From assembly GCA_005503065.1 (NCBI GenBank), contig SCOE01000034.1, positions 1-63,453 of the forward strand: 63,453 bases of DNA, given 5' to 3'. Under the pieces are notes generated by a model that saw nothing but the letters and a program-made list of their open reading frames with translations, did no database searches and was not told the DNA's origin. The first letter of the stretch is position 1. Each line of letters opens with the position of its first letter. Source of the stretch: Comamonadaceae bacterium ALPHA2B. Its GTDB lineage: Bacteria; Pseudomonadota; Gammaproteobacteria; Burkholderiales; Burkholderiaceae_C. Shown here piece by piece: positions 61,229 to 63,453 of the stretch. The position numbers were made by a program, and so were the translations under genes.

Positions 61229-62785
61229 TCAGTGGCGTGGGCTCAGCTGCGCGTGGTCCGCGACACCGGCGAGACGGAACAGCGCGAGCAGCAGGCGATG
61301 CAGGTCCACCAGTTCGGCGCGCTGACCCCGGGCGTCGCGCGCCATCGCCCAGGTCAACAGGGCGCCGACCGCGGCGAAATCGGCCCGCACCAGCGCCGCA
61401 CACGAAATGGCGGGTGCGTTGGCTGCGGCCAGCTCGGCATCCAGCCGTTGCCAGGTCGCCGTCGATTCGCCCGCCAGCTCGCCCGACAGCCGCACCGGCT
61501 CGGCCTGCGCCCGGGCCTCGGCAGGGGCCTCGTCCATGATGCGCAGCCCGCCCGGACGGCTATGCCGCGGGGGATCGAGCGACGCGTACTGCCCCGCAGG
61601 CTCCTCCCAGGCGGGGGGCGACACCTCGTAGGTGATGCAGTAGTTGAGCGCGACCAGTTCGAAGTCCTCGCCCAGGTGCATGGCGCGCAGCACGGACAGG
61701 TACAGCTGCCACCAGGCGAGGTCGGTGCTGCGGTCCGTCAGCGGCGTGGCTTCGGCCAGGACACCGATCAAACGCTCCGCACCCGCGAAGCGCAGTTGCA
61801 CGGGCGAGGCGCCCCAGTGCGCGAACAAGGTTGCCAGCGGCGCCACCGCAGCGGCATCGATGCGGACCAGCGCACGCCAGTCGATGCGCCACACCGCGCC
61901 TGCGCGGGAAAGGGCCTGGGTCAGGTCGACCAGGCCGTCGCGGTTCAATTCGGCGGGGCAGTACCAATCGACACCGCCTTCCGCCTGGGCCTCGGCGCCG
62001 GCCTGCACGTTGCGGGCCAGAAGGCGCAGCGACACCCATTCCGGCGCCGGGCGCTTGAAGCGTTGGGCATACCGCGTGCTCGCCGCGCCGAATTTCTCCG
62101 CATCGCCTGTCGCCCGATACAGGTCGAGCAGGGCCCGCCAGGTCTCGTCGTGATCGGCATAGGGGCCGCTGCCCGCCACGGCCTGCAGCAGGATGGCCTC
62201 GGCACCCGCGTCGTCGCCGTGCGCAAAGCGGATCGCCGCCTGGTCCAGGGCCGTTTCGGCAGCGAATTGCGACGATGCGCCGAGATTGGATGCGGCAGGC
62301 TCCGAATCGGCCTGCAGCGGGGGCGGCACGCCAGGCGCGGTGTCGGCATAGGCGCGGGCGTGCTGGGCCGCCAGCGGATCGGGCGCCAAGGCGGCATCGG
62401 CCTCCGCGCCCTCCCCTTGCGGACGCCCCTTCCACCACTGCTGCGACATCTGCTCCTCGATCTCGTCGATCTTCTTGAGCGTGAGCGCCCGGCCATCGGT
62501 CTTGCCGGAGGTGTTGAGGCTGAAGGACGAAGGGGAGCCGCCCTGCTCCCGCGCGCCGGCCGCCTCGCGCTGACGCAGCTTGCGCAGCATGTCGAACTCG
62601 CGCCGGCGCACGAAATCGTTGCGCTGGCGGCGCTCGATCATCTCCTTGAGCGCCTCGCGGCTGTAGCCGGCCTCGGTCGGCGCCTCCTGGCCCTCCGGTG
62701 CATCGAGCTCGGACCAATCCTTCAGCGGATTGCGAACGAACTTCGCCACCTTGGAAAGCAGGCGGTTGCCGTCTTCCTTGGCCAT
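61229..62785 (-). CDS. Large cytoplasmic protein with STAS-like C-terminal domain(s)
   Basis: A 518-residue protein without signal or membrane segments. Three parts are visible: a charged helical N-terminus (LKEMIERRQRNDFVRRREFDMLRKL), a TPR-like helical middle (ALDQAAIRFAHGDDAGAEAIL), and a C-terminal half that appears to hold two STAS-like folds, the last being LSGELAGESTATWQRLDAEL...CAALVRADFAAVGALL. I recognise the location before hslV as conserved in relatives but not the function. An anti-sigma-antagonist-like or scaffolding role is conjecture. Confidence 0.8.
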   Translation of the reverse strand: MAKEDGNRLLSKVAKFVRNPLKDWSELDAPEGQEAPTEAGYSREALKEMIERRQRNDFVRRREFDMLRKLRQREAAGAREQGGSPSSFSLNTSGKTDGRALTLKKIDEIEEQMSQQWWKGRPQGEGAEADAALAPDPLAAQHARAYADTAPGVPPPLQADSEPAASNLGASSQFAAETALDQAAIRFAHGDDAGAEAILLQAVAGSGPYADHDETWRALLDLYRATGDAEKFGAASTRYAQRFKRPAPEWVSLRLLARNVQAGAEAQAEGGVDWYCPAELNRDGLVDLTQALSRAGAVWRIDWRALVRIDAAAVAPLATLFAHWGASPVQLRFAGAERLIGVLAEATPLTDRSTDLAWWQLYLSVLRAMHLGEDFELVALNYCITYEVSPPAWEEPAGQYASLDPPRHSRPGGLRIMDEAPAEARAQAEPVRLSGELAGESTATWQRLDAELAAANAPAISCAALVRADFAAVGALLTWAMARDARGQRAELVDLHRLLLALFRLAGVADHAQLSPRH

Positions 62786-62826
62786 GTGCGTTCGATCAGG
62801 CGCTCGGGCAGGTCAGACTGGGGACA

Positions 62827-63372
62827 TCAGTCCCCGAACATCTTCTGCTTGAGCTCGCGGCGTTGCTGGGCCTCGAGCGACAGCGTGGCGGTGGGCCGTG
62901 CCAGCAGGCGACCGACGCCGATGGGCTCGCCGGTCTCGTCGCAGTAGCCGTAGTCGCCGGCGTCGATGCGCGCGATGGATTGCTCGATCTTCTTGAGCAG
63001 CTTGCGCTCACGGTCGCGGGTGCGCAACTCCAGGGCGTGCTCTTCCTCGATGGTGGCGCGGTCGGCCGGATCGGGCACGACGACGGTGTCCTCGCGCAGG
63101 TGCTCGGTCGTTTCGCCGGCGTTGTCGAGGATGCCCTGCTTGAGCTGCTGCAGCTTCAGGCGGAAGAACGCCATCTGCTTGTCGTTCATGTACTCGCTGT
63201 CGGGCATCGCGATGACTTCGGCGTCGGTCAATTCCTCGGCCAACTTCGTTTTCCAGTTGTTCGCGAGCTTGGGATCTTTCTTGACAGCCACGGGCGGCGG
63301 CGGAACGAGGGCGGTGGACATGGTCTGTGTGAAGCTGGACTTGGCGGCGGTGGAGGCCACCGCCTGCGGCAT
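62827..63372 (-). CDS. dksA: RNA polymerase-binding transcription factor DksA (single-cysteine type)
   Basis: A 181-residue DksA with a long coiled coil carrying the tip DPADRA (Asp101, Asp104) that reaches into the secondary channel. The zinc-finger positions read C144-x2-T147-x17-S165-x2-A168, so only one of four cysteines remains and zinc binding is unlikely; such forms exist in alpha- and beta-proteobacteria and as DksA2. The ATG at 63372 is one choice; an internal ATG at 63321 would give 164 residues. The promoter is probably near the window edge. Confidence 0.92.
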   Translation of the reverse strand: MPQAVASTAAKSSFTQTMSTALVPPPPVAVKKDPKLANNWKTKLAEELTDAEVIAMPDSEYMNDKQMAFFRLKLQQLKQGILDNAGETTEHLREDTVVVPDPADRATIEEEHALELRTRDRERKLLKKIEQSIARIDAGDYGYCDETGEPIGVGRLLARPTATLSLEAQQRRELKQKMFGD

Positions 63373-63453
63373 GGATGGAACGGTCAACTGCGTCAGGCGG
63401 GCCGAGGCGCGTGCCCGCGCTGTCCCTTAAACACATCTGACGCTGCCGACGAA

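Overview
The window is a stretch of ordinary bacterial chromosome, very GC-rich and densely packed with genes. The gene content points to a betaproteobacterium of the order Burkholderiales, most likely the family Comamonadaceae. The reasons are two orphan Bug/TctC-type solute receptors next to regulators, a class Ia nrdAB pair followed by a lysine/alanine-rich H1-like histone, a pilSR-ampD-nrdA order, a complete dcw cluster ending in lpxC, HslV with a short propeptide, and a short dispersed repeat with a GCTAT...ATAGC stem that I associate with this family. I see no prophage, insertion sequence, CRISPR array, integron, tRNA or rRNA gene.

Layout. 1-4951 (+): a cytochrome c assembly protein, a small PP0621-like protein, the pilS-pilR two-component pair and ampD. 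4952-10363 (+): a control region with two NrdR-type boxes, nrdA, a terminator, nrdB, a hairpin and an H1-like histone gene with a strong terminator. 10438-17052 (-): PfkB-type kinase, zinc-ribbon/DUF3426 protein, prmA, accB-accC, a TlpA-like thioredoxin and a hypothetical gene. 17121-19043 (+): mpl and a cupin. 19125-23304 (-): aroG with an aromatic leader-peptide attenuator, tldD and rodA. 23410-28616 (+): a YqiA-like esterase, an RNase II-family gene, a TonB-C protein, aroE and mtgA. 28623-39446: two small catabolic modules (IclR/Bug/enoyl-CoA hydratase/ADP-forming acyl-CoA synthetase, and LysR/Bug/maleylacetate reductase) flanking a PlsC-like/CdsA-like pair and ruvC. 39450-58887 (-): the dcw cluster mraZ-rsmH-ftsL-ftsI-murE-murF-mraY-murD-ftsW-murG-murC-ddlB-ftsQ-ftsA-ftsZ-lpxC plus a small membrane protein. 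59146-63372 (-): dksA, a STAS-like protein, hslV and hslU.

How the genes work together. The dominant theme is the cell envelope. The dcw cluster makes the lipid II precursors and the division machine. mpl and ampD recycle peptidoglycan, mtgA and rodA polymerise glycan, and lpxC commits to lipid A. aroG and aroE belong to the shikimate pathway, accBC supplies malonyl-CoA, and nrdAB supplies dNTPs.

I found no obvious new multi-gene system such as a defence island. The most interesting signals are small and lie between or inside core genes. (1) There is a complete-looking translational attenuator in front of aroG, with a leader peptide that has seven aromatic residues in a run of eight. (2) Two displaced gene starts, at accC and at murC, each leave a mini-ORF that looks like a copy of the gene's own 5' end and overlaps the real start codon. 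(3) A family of short dispersed repeats has entered reading frames in tldD, an RNase II-family gene, murG, murE and the kinase 3' end. (4) Long low-complexity linkers interrupt MurD and a PlsC-like acyltransferase. (5) There are several large hairpin elements, and a recurring arrangement of -10 boxes placed 6-8 nt before start codons, suggesting leaderless transcripts.
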